Positions 1-7,237 of a stretch of 64,000 nt of DNA are shown here, in pieces; position 1 is the stretch's first letter, and each line of letters starts with the position of its first letter. The DNA is from CAYIHX01 sp964363305 (lineage in GTDB: Bacteria > Bdellovibrionota > UBA1018): positions 1 through 64,000 of the forward strand of contig CAYIHX010000015.1 of the NCBI GenBank assembly GCA_964363305.1, in the 5' to 3' direction. The translations under genes were made by a program, and so were the position numbers. Under the pieces are notes generated by a model. The model did not search any database, had not been told where the DNA came from, and saw only the letters and a list, made by a program, of their open reading frames with translations.

Positions 1-720
1 GTTGAGTTCTTTGTTCGAGTTCGAAGTTTGGATGATGCCGTTGCACCGAATGGATGTGCAGAAACCAAAGTCGCTGCCAGAGAAGAGCTTGCCCGGTTCC
101 TTGAGGAGTCTTGGAGCGCTTTGATCGAGTCAGATCGCCTTGAAAGATTCAGCGATCAGCGCAGCATGTTCCTGTCGCTCTTTCCGGTGAGCACGTTGAC
201 CGGAAAATACCGAGAGACCGTCGAAAGAGTGGCTCCCCGATACCAGGAAGCCATTCGCAGGAGGCTCTTGAGCAGAATGAGTCGCTCCGAGTGGGCAGGT
301 TGGCAGACACGCCTCGCGCAACTTCACCTCGAGGACTGGACCCCCGAGTGGCAGGATCGGCTTCATGCTCCGGCGAGCTCGGCTGTGGATCTGAACAACG
401 GAGACGTCGCACTGTCGGTGATCGAAACGGCACCGCTCGACGTAGAGCTTTTGCTCTTTCATGAACTTGCTCATCTGATTCATTGGGATATGGGCGGCGG
501 GAGCGGACGGGTCTCCAGCCATGCGAGGCTCCTGGATAATGAAACCTTTGCCTGGAGCGAGACCTTCAAGTGGGGCGAGTATTTGCGCGCCGAGTGGGGC
601 GTTCGCACCTTCCCGAGCTGGTACAATCTGAGCGTGGGATGGGTCGAGCTGTCCGGCAGCGTGCAGGGCTTTGCTTCCGCCGCCCTTGAATCCCGCGGAA
701 TGCGGGAGTTGCGGCCTTAA
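1..720 (+). CDS. Putative zincin-type metallopeptidase, 5' end uncertain
   Basis: The frame is open from the first base of the window, so the start may lie upstream; a TTG at 28 would give 230 residues. The key feature is an HExxH motif (HELAH, about residues 146-150 from the TTG) inside a hydrophobic helix, as in zinc-dependent zincins. A glutamate in the stretch NETFAWSE about 30 residues later could be the third zinc ligand. I see no signal peptide or membrane segment in the visible part. The protein family is not recognised and the protease call rests on the motif alone. Its TAA stop overlaps the TAA of the convergent leuS gene within the palindrome TTAA (717-720), so the two genes share their last bases and no terminator fits between them. 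Confidence 0.6.
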   Translation, partial: VEFFVRVRSLDDAVAPNGCAETKVAAREELARFLEESWSALIESDRLERFSDQRSMFLSLFPVSTLTGKYRETVERVAPRYQEAIRRRLLSRMSRSEWAGWQTRLAQLHLEDWTPEWQDRLHAPASSAVDLNNGDVALSVIETAPLDVELLLFHELAHLIHWDMGGGSGRVSSHARLLDNETFAWSETFKWGEYLRAEWGVRTFPSWYNLSVGWVELSGSVQGFASAALESRGMRELRP

Positions 721-3092
721 CCCACAATGAAGTTAATAATCTTATTCTGCACGAAGATCACCTTCTTCACCTGCTTGCCCGCCATCTGAGTCTGCACCTG
801 CGGAATAGCCTTCGCGAGCTCCTCAACCAGGGCCTGGGCTGCCCCCGGCTCCACCTCCACCGTTCCGCGAGTTTTCCCGAGCACTTGGACCGCCATCGTG
901 ATTTTTTCGTCTTTCGCGAGGGCGGGGTCGAAAGTGGGCCAGGGTTCGTAGGTCAGAGACGCATTCTCGCCGAGGCGCTCCCAAATCTCTTCCGCCAGGT
1001 GAGGAGTGAAGGGATTTAAGAGCTGAACAAAGGGCCGAACGCAAGCGCGAGGAGCCTTCTCTGTTTTCGTGAAGTGATTCACGAAGATCATCATCTGGCT
1101 GATCGCAGTGTTGAAGCGCAGGCCCTCGATGTCTTCACCGACTTTTTTGATCGTCTTGTGGAGGATTTTCAAGTCCTCTTCGGTGGGCGCGTCGTTGGTA
1201 ACCAGTAGCCGGTCGTCGTCGCTGCAGACCAAGCGCCAGGCGCGTTGTGCGAATCGAGCAACGCCTTCAATGGCTTGAGTCGACCAAGGTTTGTCGCGCT
1301 CCAATGGGCCCATGAACATTTCGTAGAGGCGTAGAGTATCTGCCCCGCTCTTCTTCACGACGTCATCCGGGTTGATGACGTTTCCGCGAGACTTCGACAT
1401 TTTCTCGCCGTCTTCACCCAGGATCATTCCCTGATGAATGAGTTTCTGAAAAGGTTCGTCGTGGCTGACGAGGCCCGCATCGAAGAGCACCTTCATCCAA
1501 AAACGGGAGTAGAGGAGGTGCCCGACCGCGTGCTCGTCTCCGCCCAGGTAGAGGTCCACTGGCATCCAGTGCTTCTCCTTCGCGGGGTCGCAAAATGTTT
1601 GGTCGTTCTTGGGATCGATGTAGCGCAGAAAATACCAGCTTGAGCCCGCACTGCCGGGCATCGTGTCGGTTTCGCGCCGGGCCTTCTGGCCCCCGTGCCG
1701 AGTCTCAAGCCAATCCGTGATCGACGCGAGGGGACTTTCGCCCGTGCCGGTCGGTTCGTAGCTCTTCACATTGGGGAGCGTGACGGGCAACTCGTTCGGA
1801 TCAACGGCGTGCGCTTTGCCGTCGGCCGTATGAATGATCGGAAACGGCTCGCCCCAGTAACGCTGGCGCGAAAATAGCCAGTCGCGAAGTTTGTACTGAA
1901 CCGTTCGTCGGCCGATCTGCTTCTCTTCGGCCCAGAGGCCGACCGCTTCTTTCGCCTGCTGCGTCGTTTGCCCCGTGATGAAACCGGAGTGGATCGCCTT
2001 GCCCTCGTCATCGATCACCTGAATGACAGGCAAGTGGAAGGTCCGAGCGAACTCGAGATCGCGCTCGTCATGTGCTGGCACGGCCATGATGGCGCCGGTT
2101 CCGTATCCCATCATGACGTAATCCGAGATCCAGATCGGAATCTTGGCGCCATTGACCGGATTGAGGGCATGGGCGCCGGTGAACGCGCCAGTTTTCTCCT
2201 TGGTTTGATCTTGTCGGGACATCTCGGATTTTTGAGAGGACGCGACCTGGTAGGCGGTGACCTCCTTCTTTTGTTCGGGCGAGGTGATGGCCGAGATCAG
2301 CGGGTGCTCCGGGGCGAGCACCATGTAAGTCGCGCCCCACAGCGTATCGGGTCGCGTGGTGAAGATCTCGATCTTCTCCGCATGCCCATCAAGCTGAAAG
2401 AAGAGCTTGAGCCCTTCACTTCGACCGATCCAGTTGCGTTGAAGCTCTTTTGTTCCTTCCGGCCAATCGAGCTTGTCGAGGTCGCGCAGCAGGCGCTCGG
2501 CGTAATCCGTGATCTTGAGCATCCATTGCTTCATCGGGACTCGAAACACGGGGTGCCCCCCGCGCTCTGACTTCCCGTCGACGACTTCCTCGTTGGCCAA
2601 TACGGTTTTGAGTTCGGGGCACCAATTGACCGGCACCTCCTTCTGGTAGGCGAGGCCGCGCTCGTAGAGCTTGAGGAAGATGAACTGCGTCCATTTGTAG
2701 TAGTTCGGCTCGCAGGTCGAGATCTCGCGCTCCCAGTCGTAGCTGAAACCGAGGCTTTGCAGCTGGCGCCGAAAATTCTCGATCGCTTCCCCGGTGGTTT
2801 TGGCCGGATGCACTCCGGTTTTCAGAGCATACTGCTCGGCAGGAAGGCCGAACGCATCCCAACCCATCGGGTGCAGCACATTGAAGCCCTTCGCCCTCTT
2901 GTAGCGGGCGACGATATCGGTGGCCGTGTACCCTTCGGGATGGCCGACATGCAGGCCCGAGCTCGAAGGGTATGGAAACATGTCGAGGATGTAGTATTTC
3001 GGCTTCGAAGAGTTCTCGGCCGTCTTAAATTCCTTTCGGTCGAGCCAACGCTTCTGCCACTTCGCTTCGATTTCCAGGTGAGGATACGCCAT
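717..3092 (-). CDS. leuS: Leucyl-tRNA synthetase
   Basis: Class I aminoacyl-tRNA synthetase that charges tRNA-Leu in the cytoplasm. The HIGH signature appears as HVGH at residues 48-51, the KMSKS loop as KMSKS near residue 563, and the CP1 editing domain carries the TTRPDT threonine-rich motif near residue 245, so hydrolytic proofreading of mischarged tRNA looks intact. The anticodon-binding helical domain and the small C-terminal domain ending in a lysine-rich VKKVIFVQNK stretch are present. At 791 residues it is somewhat shorter than the E. coli enzyme (860). The ATG start is followed directly by the conserved amino-terminal helix. The gene is convergent with the metallopeptidase and divergent, with a 41-bp gap, from the thioesterase. 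Confidence 0.98.
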   Translation of the reverse strand: MAYPHLEIEAKWQKRWLDRKEFKTAENSSKPKYYILDMFPYPSSSGLHVGHPEGYTATDIVARYKRAKGFNVLHPMGWDAFGLPAEQYALKTGVHPAKTTGEAIENFRRQLQSLGFSYDWEREISTCEPNYYKWTQFIFLKLYERGLAYQKEVPVNWCPELKTVLANEEVVDGKSERGGHPVFRVPMKQWMLKITDYAERLLRDLDKLDWPEGTKELQRNWIGRSEGLKLFFQLDGHAEKIEIFTTRPDTLWGATYMVLAPEHPLISAITSPEQKKEVTAYQVASSQKSEMSRQDQTKEKTGAFTGAHALNPVNGAKIPIWISDYVMMGYGTGAIMAVPAHDERDLEFARTFHLPVIQVIDDEGKAIHSGFITGQTTQQAKEAVGLWAEEKQIGRRTVQYKLRDWLFSRQRYWGEPFPIIHTADGKAHAVDPNELPVTLPNVKSYEPTGTGESPLASITDWLETRHGGQKARRETDTMPGSAGSSWYFLRYIDPKNDQTFCDPAKEKHWMPVDLYLGGDEHAVGHLLYSRFWMKVLFDAGLVSHDEPFQKLIHQGMILGEDGEKMSKSRGNVINPDDVVKKSGADTLRLYEMFMGPLERDKPWSTQAIEGVARFAQRAWRLVCSDDDRLLVTNDAPTEEDLKILHKTIKKVGEDIEGLRFNTAISQMMIFVNHFTKTEKAPRACVRPFVQLLNPFTPHLAEEIWERLGENASLTYEPWPTFDPALAKDEKITMAVQVLGKTRGTVEVEPGAAQALVEELAKAIPQVQTQMAGKQVKKVIFVQNKIINFIVG

Positions 3093-3133
3093 GATTCTCT
3101 TCTTCGTCGAAGCGCGCTACAGTTGCAAGAAGG

Positions 3134-3604
3134 ATGAAACCCTCACTCCAGGAACGCTTTGCAGCGAAGAGTATCTGTTTCGGTTGCGGCCCCGCCAATT
3201 CGAAGGGTTTGCGCATTCGTAGCCTGGCACCGGATGATCCGGCCGGCGAGGTGACGGCGACCTGGAAGGCCGAGCTTCATCACGAGGCTTTCCCCGGAAT
3301 CTTGAATGGCGGCATCATCGGCTCGCTTCTCGATTGCCACTCAAATTGGACGGCGGCCTGGCACCTCATGAATCGAAACGGCCTGGACGAGCCACCTTGC
3401 ACGGTGACCGCCGACTATTCGATTCAGCTGAAGCGGCCGACGTCGACGAACGAGACGATCCACCTGAGCGCGCGGGTTATCGATTCGAAAGAGGATCGAG
3501 CGACGATCGAGGCCACCTTGATCGCCGGGGGGAAGGTTTGCGCCACCTGCCGGGGTACGTTCGTGGCGGTCAAACCTGGTCATCCTGCCTATCATCGCTG
3601 GTAA
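3134..3604 (+). CDS. PaaI-family hotdog-fold thioesterase
   Basis: 156-residue single-domain protein of the hotdog fold. The opening CFGCGPANSKGL motif (from about residue 15) is the hallmark of a PaaI/YigI-like thioesterase subgroup, and NGGIIGSLLDCH (residues 58-69) is the central hotdog helix that holds the catalytic acidic residue and glycine oxyanion turn. It probably hydrolyses an acyl-CoA or aryl-CoA thioester in the cytosol; the substrate cannot be told from the sequence. It stands alone between leuS (divergent) and a sigma-54-controlled small gene. The C-terminus after VAVKPGHPAYH is short and basic. Confidence 0.85.
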   Translation: MKPSLQERFAAKSICFGCGPANSKGLRIRSLAPDDPAGEVTATWKAELHHEAFPGILNGGIIGSLLDCHSNWTAAWHLMNRNGLDEPPCTVTADYSIQLKRPTSTNETIHLSARVIDSKEDRATIEATLIAGGKVCATCRGTFVAVKPGHPAYHRW

Positions 3605-3685
3605 GGTCGGTGCTCATTCGACACCGCTTGCCGCCTTCTGAGTTGTTTTCAGTGTCACTTTGATCCTGAAAAGAGGCTTTTGTGC

Positions 3686-3702
3686 TGGCACATAGATTGC
3701 TT
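3686..3702 (+). promoter_or_regulatory. Sigma-54 (-24/-12) promoter
   Basis: The sequence TGGCACATAGATTGCTT matches the sigma-54 consensus (TGGCAC, then TTGC) with the required GG-N10-GC spacing (GG at 3687-3688, GC at 3699-3700). The expected start of transcription is near 3712, about 22 nt before the ATG of the next gene and just upstream of its ribosome binding site. An inverted repeat TTTTCAG-N13-CTGAAAA (3646-3672) lies immediately upstream and could bind a regulator, although classical enhancer sites are usually further away. An NtrX-type sigma-54 activator is encoded at 22655. Confidence 0.75.
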
Positions 3703-3733
3703 AGGCAAAACTCCAGAGAGAGGAGCGAGTTTC

Positions 3734-3958
3734 ATGAGGTCCCGCAGAAAGAATCCCCAAAATACTTCAAAATTCACCTGGCTGCTGCTCACTCTGAGCG
3801 TCCTGGTCGGAACGGTCCTGATTTCGGAGAGTATGCCGATCGAGCAACGAGTCAGTCATCGCCTGAATCAGAAATCTCTGGGGGTCATTCTTCAAGCAGA
3901 AGCGAGTGATTCCCCGGCTATGGAGTTGGAATCTGCCGGCGTTCCCATCGAACGATAA
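3734..3958 (+). CDS. Small single-pass membrane peptide under sigma-54 control
   Basis: 74 residues from the ATG at 3734, chosen because a GGAG ribosome binding site sits 7-11 nt upstream and the sigma-54 promoter start point would fall before it; a longer in-frame start at 3680 would precede the promoter. A basic N-terminus (MRSRRKNPQNTSK) is followed by one hydrophobic helix of about 17 residues (WLLLTLSVLVGTVLI), then a polar tail of about 40 residues that would lie in the periplasm under the positive-inside rule. No family is recognised. A strong terminator follows directly, so this is a monocistronic, inducible transcript. It could be a regulatory or stress membrane peptide; the function is unknown. 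Confidence 0.65.
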   Translation: MRSRRKNPQNTSKFTWLLLTLSVLVGTVLISESMPIEQRVSHRLNQKSLGVILQAEASDSPAMELESAGVPIER

Positions 3959-3980
3959 CTCTACACAGAACAAATTTTTC

Positions 3981-4083
3981 CTGATCTTCCTCACATCGGA
4001 TCAGGAGCGGGCTCGGGGGGTGGTCCTCCGGGCCTGTTGTTTTTTGAGTGATAGACTCCGCCCGTTTACTTGCTCCTGATCAG
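3981..4083. repeat. Nested inverted repeats around the terminator
   Basis: CTGATC (3981-3986), GATCAGGAGC (3999-4008) and GCTCCTGATCAG (4072-4083) can pair in two alternative ways. The outer ten-base arms bracket the G-rich terminator hairpin at 4009-4046. This may be a bidirectional terminator between two convergent transcription units, or a small REP-like element. Confidence 0.4.
4009..4046 (+). terminator. Rho-independent terminator
   Basis: An eleven-pair stem (arms 4009-4019 and 4025-4035, three G-U pairs allowed) with a five-base loop is followed by GTTGTTTTTTG. It ends the sigma-54 transcript of the small membrane peptide. Confidence 0.7.
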
Positions 4084-4094
4084 CAATACTGCGC

Positions 4095-4625
4095 TTAATT
4101 TCGTACCCGTTTAACGAAAGTGCTAAATTGCTCCATCAATTTTTCTCTCTTTGACCATTTCTCGATGATGGAGAGATTGAAGGGATGGGCCTTCGCGACC
4201 ATGACCGCTTGTTCGAGGCCTTGAGGATCGTTCCAGAAATAGAATGACGAAAGGCGATCCATCACGCAGTAGGTGGGAGTGAGGAGTTTGAGGAGGCCAG
4301 TTGAGGTTTTGATCTCACTGAACTCTCGAATGGGCTCATCGCCGATCGTAGCGGCGTTGCCTGGAAATTCGACGAAAAATTCGGTGTTCGGGTGGAGAAA
4401 GTGGCGGCCCTTTTCTCGGTTGAAGCCGAGGGCAATCATTACTGTTTCGATCTTCTTGAAGTCGCCGTAGGTTATGAAATCGAGGTCATGGCTTTCGTAG
4501 CGGTTGGATGTGTAGATGGATACCACTGCGCCCCCGGACAGAAACACATCGATGCCCGCTTCCTTGAGGCGAGTGCAAACGAGGGCCCCGATTTCGAGAA
4601 CGGTCATTTCTGGAGTGATTTTCAC
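4095..4625 (-). CDS. Nucleotidyltransferase-fold protein, toxin-like partner
   Basis: 176 residues, GTG start overlapping the stop of the upstream HTH gene as GTGA. The stretch SGGAVVSIY...DLDF (about residues 30-52) fits the Pol-beta nucleotidyltransferase core: a GG nucleotide-binding turn, then the DxD metal pair (D48, D50). The rest is mixed alpha/beta with a basic C-terminus. Order (HTH gene first, nucleotidyltransferase second, overlapping ends) is the layout of AbiEi/AbiEii-type and MNT-like toxin-antitoxin pairs. By analogy it may nucleotidylate a tRNA or a protein; this is inferred. It could instead be a housekeeping nucleotidyltransferase of unknown role. Two phased palindromes precede the operon. 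Confidence 0.7.
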   Translation of the reverse strand: MKITPEMTVLEIGALVCTRLKEAGIDVFLSGGAVVSIYTSNRYESHDLDFITYGDFKKIETVMIALGFNREKGRHFLHPNTEFFVEFPGNAATIGDEPIREFSEIKTSTGLLKLLTPTYCVMDRLSSFYFWNDPQGLEQAVMVAKAHPFNLSIIEKWSKREKLMEQFSTFVKRVRN

Positions 4626-4951
4626 AGGGGCTTACCCGTTCGGCGTGGGCGGCGGCGCTCCATGAAGTAGGCGTCGATAATTTCTTTTGGCAAAAATTGG
4701 GTGATTCGCTTGAGAAGAGCCCTGAGTTCTTTGAGGTAGTAGCACCGAGGATTCCAGACAAATACCCTGGTTTTTCCCTTGAGCTGGCTGGCGAGAACGC
4801 CTGCCTTCTCAAAGCGAAGTAACTGGCGCTGAATTTGGCTGACGGGAAGTTTGAAGGTGCGAGCTATGCCGAGCGCGTATCCTTCTTCATATTGATTGAG
4901 GTAGAGGAGGACTTTGTCCGCAGTTGAGGTTGTGAAAAGTTCAGACCACAT
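4622..4951 (-). CDS. Winged-helix DNA-binding protein, antitoxin-like repressor
   Basis: 109 residues. Residues 9-70 form a winged helix: TADKVLLYLNQYEEGY, then a recognition segment LPVSQIQRQLLRFEKAGVL and a wing KGKTRVFVWNP, as in ArsR/MarR-like regulators that accompany nucleotidyltransferase genes. The C-terminal 30 residues are basic (MERRRPRRTGK). The gene leads a two-gene operon and is translationally coupled to the nucleotidyltransferase. Its SD sequence AAGG is part of the promoter-proximal operator arm, so binding of the protein at its own promoter is the expected control. The antitoxin role is inferred from architecture only. Confidence 0.75.
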   Translation of the reverse strand: MWSELFTTSTADKVLLYLNQYEEGYALGIARTFKLPVSQIQRQLLRFEKAGVLASQLKGKTRVFVWNPRCYYLKELRALLKRITQFLPKEIIDAYFMERRRPRRTGKPL

Positions 4952-4955
4952 ATGT

Positions 4956-4991
4956 ACCTTATATTAAGGTTATATTACCTTTTTTCAAGGT
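4956..4991. promoter_or_regulatory. Two phased 15-bp operators (ACCTT-N5-AAGGT)
   Basis: Two copies of the same palindrome, ACCTT-N5-AAGGT, lie at 4956-4970 and 4977-4991. Their offset is 21 bp, two turns of the helix, so two dimers could bind on the same face. On the minus strand the distal copy contains a -35-like TTGAAA and the proximal copy contains a TATAAG and the SD sequence of the HTH gene, five bases before its ATG. This is the layout of an autorepressed toxin-antitoxin promoter. Confidence 0.7.
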
Positions 4992-5186
4992 ATTTGAAGT
5001 GAGTGGGGATCAGCCGCCCAAAACTGTAGAACCTCTACCGAGGTGCTCACTTCATAGACAGTGAATCCGGCGGGATTTCTGAAATTATCAAATGATTTTA
5101 TGTGGTTATTTCTGGTCCAAAAGATGCGCATTATCTCGATGAAAACTCATTCATATGAAATGTTTCACAGCGAAAGCTGACGATAT

Positions 5187-5477
5187 TCAGACCTTCTTGC
5201 GGTTACTCAACAACTCGGCAATGAGTGCCTTCACGTTTCTCGTTACGAGAGTGAGTTCATGGGCCTGTGCGATGGCGGCGATCATCATGTCGTAGCTGCC
5301 GATCACTTTTTCGGATTGCTCGAGTAGCGTGCGCACGATCGCAAACTGCTCGGCCGCATCATCATCGAAAGGATGCTCGGAAGTTCCGAAAGAAAGACCA
5401 AAAGGCGCTGTTCGTCTGCTGCTCGGTTTAGACTCTTTTTCAGCCCATGGAAAAGTTCTGCTTTTACGACCGAGCAA
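5187..5477 (-). pseudogene. VapC-like PIN-domain toxin, C-terminal fragment
   Basis: The last 60 residues match the C-terminal half of VapC PIN-domain RNases: FDDDAAEQFAIVRTLL, then GSYDMMIAAIAQAHELTLVT and RN. The acidic residues of the N-terminal half (the first Asp and the Glu of the PIN active site) are missing, and the first 35 residues in this frame do not look like PIN sequence. No VapB antitoxin is visible next to it. I read it as a decayed remnant of a vapBC module. It lies at the edge of a stretch without intact genes. Confidence 0.65.
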
Positions 5478-5832
5478 AGCGTTAGAGAATCGGCCGGAAG
5501 GTGTCGGATCTATGATTTCACCCCTAAGAAAATCTCGTGCTTACGGGGCTTTGCCCCAGTGCTCGCACCGCCGCCGATTTGAAAAAACAGCGACAATGCG
5601 GCTTCAACGCTCTCCGGCCCGGGCGGTGCACCGGTCAATGTCGCGCGGGTCACTTCCATCATTCTCATGAAGGCTCTGGCCTACGTGAACCTCATCGGAG
5701 CGCAAGGAATGGAAGCTCATGCGGGGCGGCACGCTTCGGACATCATCCGCCTCTCCGGTGTTTTGAGAGAATCCGATAGCATTCAGGTTGAGAACGAGCT
5801 TTACGCGCCCCTCGAAAAGCTGCTCGGCATGA
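5478..5832. other. Degenerate stretch without an intact gene
   Basis: No complete gene is visible. One plus-strand frame stays open from 5583 to past 5870 and holds a moderately protein-like segment (for example NVARVTSIILMKALAYVNL), but it has no start with a ribosome binding site and breaks down where the Avd-like fragment begins in another frame. I do not recognise its family. Together with the VapC fragment it suggests accumulated mobile-element debris. Confidence 0.5.
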
Positions 5833-6120
5833 AAGACTCAGCTTTCTCGAAAGAACGCGTCAAAATGGTTCGTGGCCGTGAAATTACCGCCGACCTCCGA
5901 GAAATCCCCGAAGCGGGCGCGATTTACGTTCGCGGAACGGATCAACGGCATCGCTTTGGATCTGGTCGAAGATTTAGTGGACGCTCGTTATAGCAAGAAT
6001 AAGGCGCTCATTCTCAGATCGGCCAACTTTCGCCTGGAGAAGCTGCGCGTTCTTATCCGGACGCCATTGGCACTCGATGTAAAATACGCTAAGATGTGGG
6101 TGAATCTGCATCCAATGTAA
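5833..6120 (+). pseudogene. Avd-like four-helix-bundle protein fragment
   Basis: In frame 1 the segment SKWFVAVKLPPTSEKSPKRA followed by RFTFAERINGIALDLVEDLV and RSANFRLEKLRVLIR resembles Avd, the accessory four-helix-bundle protein of diversity-generating retroelements, and its stand-alone relatives related to the 23S rRNA intervening-sequence protein. A stop at 5830 removes the first helix and the last helix is replaced by unrelated residues (ALDVKYAKMWVNLHPM), so about 95 of the usual 115-125 residues remain. A GTG at 5872 could start an 82-residue product, without a clear ribosome binding site. No reverse transcriptase and no template/variable repeat pair is visible nearby. Confidence 0.55.
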
Positions 6121-6193
6121 ATCTTAGCAAGATCTTCCGATATCTTGAAGGCAATGGTGAATTTCCGAGTCTCAATGCTAGAATCAACATGGC

Positions 6194-7237
6194 ATGGGCA
6201 AATACGGCGGCGGCCGAAAGGGCGCGGCTGAGGATTGGATGGATGACGAACACTCATCCATGCGCTCTCTGAAGTCGCAGACACGCAAAAAGAAAAAGGG
6301 CATCGGAGAGAAAGAGGCGCTTTCGCTCGAAGAGGGGAATGCCACGGTCTCTGAGGTGTACAAGAACCAGTGTCGCGTGGTCACGGACGACGGCAAAGAG
6401 CCGCTTTGCGCGTATCGGCGCACGCAGGTTTGGGCTCAGGCCAATAGCAGAAATGAGTTGAAAGAGCGCTCGCCCGTCGCGGTTGGCGACCGCGTGAAGA
6501 TCAGTAGAATCACGGACCGCGACGGCATCGTCGAAGGTGTCTGCGAGAGGAAGAATCAGCTCGCCCGCCCAGCCCCTGACCGTGAGGAGGAGGCCATTCA
6601 TGTCATCGTCGCGAACCTGGATTGCCTGGTGATCGTCGTGTCTGCGAAGAACCCCGAATTTTCACCCGGCATTGTCGATCGTTTCTTGGTCGCAGCGGTC
6701 AGGCAGGGGATTCCGGTCGTGATCGCAGTGACGAAGACCGATTTGTTGGCGCCGGACGATGATCGACCCTGGGAGCTTTACCGTCAGCTGGGCTATGACG
6801 TTCACGAAATCGCGACCAAACGGCATGAGGGCGTCGAAAAGCTCCGAGCGAGTCTCGACGGTAAACACATCGCGTTCTGCGGGCATTCAGGGGTCGGTAA
6901 GACTTCCCTGCTGAGCGCCTTGACCGCGACGACGGTAGGCCAGGTTGCTGACGTGAATGAGTTCACGGGTAAGGGGCGGCATACGACCAGCAGCGCGCGC
7001 ATCATCCGCACCGATCAGAATAATTTTTGGGTCGACACGCCTGGAGTGCGTGAATTTGGCCTGATTGGGGTTACGCCTGAAAATCTGAAAGAGCACTTTC
7101 CCGAGATGGCCAACCTTCCGTGCGAGGCGTCCGGCTGCCTTCATGAAGAAGAGGCAGGATGCGCGGCTCGCACCCTGCCTCGATATGTTGGATACGCCCG
7201 AATTCTTGCTTCGCTTCGCGAAGACGGGGCCGTTTAA
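6194..7237 (+). CDS. rsgA: Ribosome small-subunit-dependent GTPase A
   Basis: Circularly permuted GTPase that helps 30S subunit maturation. An OB-fold N-domain (residues about 50-120) is followed by the permuted G motifs: G4 TKTD at 180-183, then G1 GHSGVGKTS at 230-238, the switch segment GKGRHTT near 259-265, and G3 DTPG at 281-284. The C-terminal zinc knuckle has C310, C315, H317 and C323. The N-terminus has a basic KKKKKG tract typical of longer RsgA proteins. Neither the ATG at 6194 nor an alternative at 6239 has a perfect SD; the latter has GAGG nearby. Its stop overlaps that of the convergent acyl-CoA dehydrogenase in TTAA (7234-7237). Confidence 0.96.
   Translation: MGKYGGGRKGAAEDWMDDEHSSMRSLKSQTRKKKKGIGEKEALSLEEGNATVSEVYKNQCRVVTDDGKEPLCAYRRTQVWAQANSRNELKERSPVAVGDRVKISRITDRDGIVEGVCERKNQLARPAPDREEEAIHVIVANLDCLVIVVSAKNPEFSPGIVDRFLVAAVRQGIPVVIAVTKTDLLAPDDDRPWELYRQLGYDVHEIATKRHEGVEKLRASLDGKHIAFCGHSGVGKTSLLSALTATTVGQVADVNEFTGKGRHTTSSARIIRTDQNNFWVDTPGVREFGLIGVTPENLKEHFPEMANLPCEASGCLHEEEAGCAARTLPRYVGYARILASLREDGAV

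Noticed and set aside
5187..6120. Active diversity-generating retroelement
   Set aside because: No reverse transcriptase, no template/variable repeat pair and only a truncated Avd-like protein; only a remnant can be claimed.
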